From NCBI RefSeq assembly GCF_009792895.1, contig NZ_WSSC01000001.1:496001-560000 (forward strand): a stretch of 64,000 nt of DNA, read 5' to 3'. The stretch is from Pigmentibacter ruber (lineage in GTDB: Bacteria; Bdellovibrionota_B; Oligoflexia; Silvanigrellales; Silvanigrellaceae). Made by a program: the position numbers and the translations under genes. Under the pieces are notes generated by a model that saw only the letters and a program-made list of their open reading frames with translations, was not told where the DNA came from and ran no database searches. Positions 63,042 to 64,000 of this stretch are shown here, one piece after another; position 1 is the stretch's first letter; every line of letters starts with the position of its first letter.

Positions 63042-63767
63042 TCATTCTACTTTTTTTGTTCTCTCTGGAACATAGGCAATTGACTTGCAATTTTCTAATA
63101 ATTTTATTGCATAATTTAAACAATCTGGCGAAAAATACTTAAATTCAATGCCTGCGCAATAGTTTTCACCATCTTGAGCATTCCCATTCCAAAGAACTTC
63201 ACCTTTTCCCGATACTATAGTCCCATCTGGAAAATGAATTTCAAAATCAACAAACTCAGCGGCTTCTAACAATTTTGACCCTGTGTGCATCAAAGCACCA
63301 CCTCGACCCAATAGAAATTCACTAGTATTGTTGGCTGTTACTTTTATTTGCGACGAAGTTGGTTGAGCTGGTTTTTTTAAGTATTTTTCTTTTAAATCAG
63401 TACAAAGCCATTCTAAATTTTCGATTAAACTTGGTAAATCAAATGGTTTAGAAACGAGTCCTTCTGCTCCATGAGCATGAATTTCTTCTCTTGTATAATC
63501 AGAAAACGCAGTGATGAACAAAAATTTTGGTTTTTGCAAATTTATTTTTTTTGTTTCATCCAATAACTCAATCCCATTTCCTCCAGGCATTCTAATATCA
63601 CTAATAATAAGATCAATTTTTTCGCTTTGAACAATTTTAATACCTTCTTTCCCATTTCCAGCTTCTAATGTTTTTGCTTCTAGAGATTGAAGTTCAGAGA
63701 CAAGCATTTCTCTTAAATCAGGCTCATCGTCCACTACAAGGATAAGATTTTCCTTTAAGCAGCTCAT
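63042..63767 (-). CDS. Receiver-PilZ response regulator
   Basis: A 241-residue regulator. The receiver (~9-125) has VVDDEPD, phosphorylated Asp in LIISDIRMPGGNG and Lys in LVSKPFDLP. After a linker, residues ~140-235 look like a PilZ domain of the type common in delta-proteobacterial regulators (GRGGALMHTG, IHFPDGTIVSGKGEVLW, CAGIEFKYFSPD). The RxxxR motif that binds c-di-GMP is not visible before it, so binding is doubtful. GGAG lies 8 bp before the ATG. Confidence 0.8.
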   Translation of the reverse strand: MSCLKENLILVVDDEPDLREMLVSELQSLEAKTLEAGNGKEGIKIVQSEKIDLIISDIRMPGGNGIELLDETKKINLQKPKFLFITAFSDYTREEIHAHGAEGLVSKPFDLPSLIENLEWLCTDLKEKYLKKPAQPTSSQIKVTANNTSEFLLGRGGALMHTGSKLLEAAEFVDFEIHFPDGTIVSGKGEVLWNGNAQDGENYCAGIEFKYFSPDCLNYAIKLLENCKSIAYVPERTKKVE

Positions 63768-63939
63768 AATTATACTCCAAAGAAATAGTATTTTATATAT
63801 GTTACATTTAAATAAGAAATATGACAGATTTTTTTGTGTTAGGTTTCCGACATGGCATTATTTTTAATCATAATTACACCGAAAAGTTTCTGTGATTAAG
63901 TTATAATTTTCTTTGGAGAGAATGCTATCGAGGGAAAAA

Positions 63940-64000
63940 ATGCCTAAAGCACCTCAACAAAACAATCTTACTTTTGATGAGTTAATTTCAGATGAAGCTG
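63940..64000 (+). CDS. Unidentified protein, 3' partial
   Basis: Only the first 20 codons are present (MPKAPQQNNLTFDELISDEA). GAGGG lies 5 bp before the ATG at 63940; an in-frame ATG at 63922 has its GGAG too close. The start is well supported but the product cannot be told. Confidence 0.6.
   Translation, partial: MPKAPQQNNLTFDELISDEA

Overview
The window is a stretch of a very AT-rich bacterial chromosome. Lipoproteins with lipoboxes, periplasmic proteins and a PlsB acyltransferase point to a Gram-negative cell. Gene content (branched-chain amino-acid ABC locus, large soluble-receptor chemotaxis locus, TrpR, trimethylamine monooxygenase) and the codon bias fit the Oligoflexia/Silvanigrellales part of Bdellovibrionota. 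This placement is an inference from content, not a database result. No tRNA, rRNA, CRISPR array, insertion sequence or prophage was seen; genes are dense and look like a vertical housekeeping backbone with some accessory modules.

Layout: 1-2.0 kb, the end of a phytanoyl-CoA dioxygenase-like gene and an MFS exporter, closed by a strong bidirectional terminator. 2.0-6.8 kb (minus), ribosomal protein L32 and a 1469-residue protein that looks like a degenerate kinase fused to a degenerate ATPase and a helical repeat region. 7.0-12.7 kb (plus), alr-queA-tgt, a small membrane protein, and two exported LPP20-like proteins, ending at an intrinsic terminator. 12.8-16.5 kb, a Gfo/Idh/MocA oxidoreductase, a Zn/Cd/Pb-type P1B ATPase and a divergent RcnR/CsoR-type metal sensor with a G6 operator-like site. 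16.5-21.8 kb, a GAF histidine kinase, a lipoprotein, a solute-binding protein, a three-PAS soluble chemoreceptor and CheY.

21.9-35.0 kb is a chemotaxis locus: a second soluble PAS receptor, a solute-binding protein, a globin-like protein, two different CheA kinases (receiver at the N-terminus in one, at the C-terminus in the other), CheW, CheB, an unrecognised 281-residue protein, CheR and an Hpt-receiver protein. No membrane receptor is present in the window, so this array is probably cytoplasmic. 35.0-45.7 kb (minus) is one locus reading from three paralogous LivK-type binding proteins through livHMGF into panC and plsB.

45.9-58.7 kb holds NAD synthetase, an HTH regulator preceded by a 33-bp perfect palindrome, a plsC-like/membrane protein/thiN/trpR operon, an esterase-hflX-murB operon in which MurB carries an extra C-terminal DOMON/CBM9-like domain, a tryptophan 2,3-dioxygenase-like/kynureninase-like pair, and a TrmH-family methyltransferase. 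59.0-64 kb holds a trimethylamine monooxygenase, a DUF2058 protein, a membrane-anchored DsbA-like protein with a SurA-like N-terminal part, a cytochrome c, a receiver-PilZ protein and the start of one more gene.

The most notable items are the pseudokinase/pseudo-ATPase giant, the paired mirror-image CheA proteins with an adjacent globin that seems to lack its haem ligand, the MurB fusion, the divergent kynurenine-pathway dioxygenase, and the RcnR-type sensor paired with a zinc-type pump.
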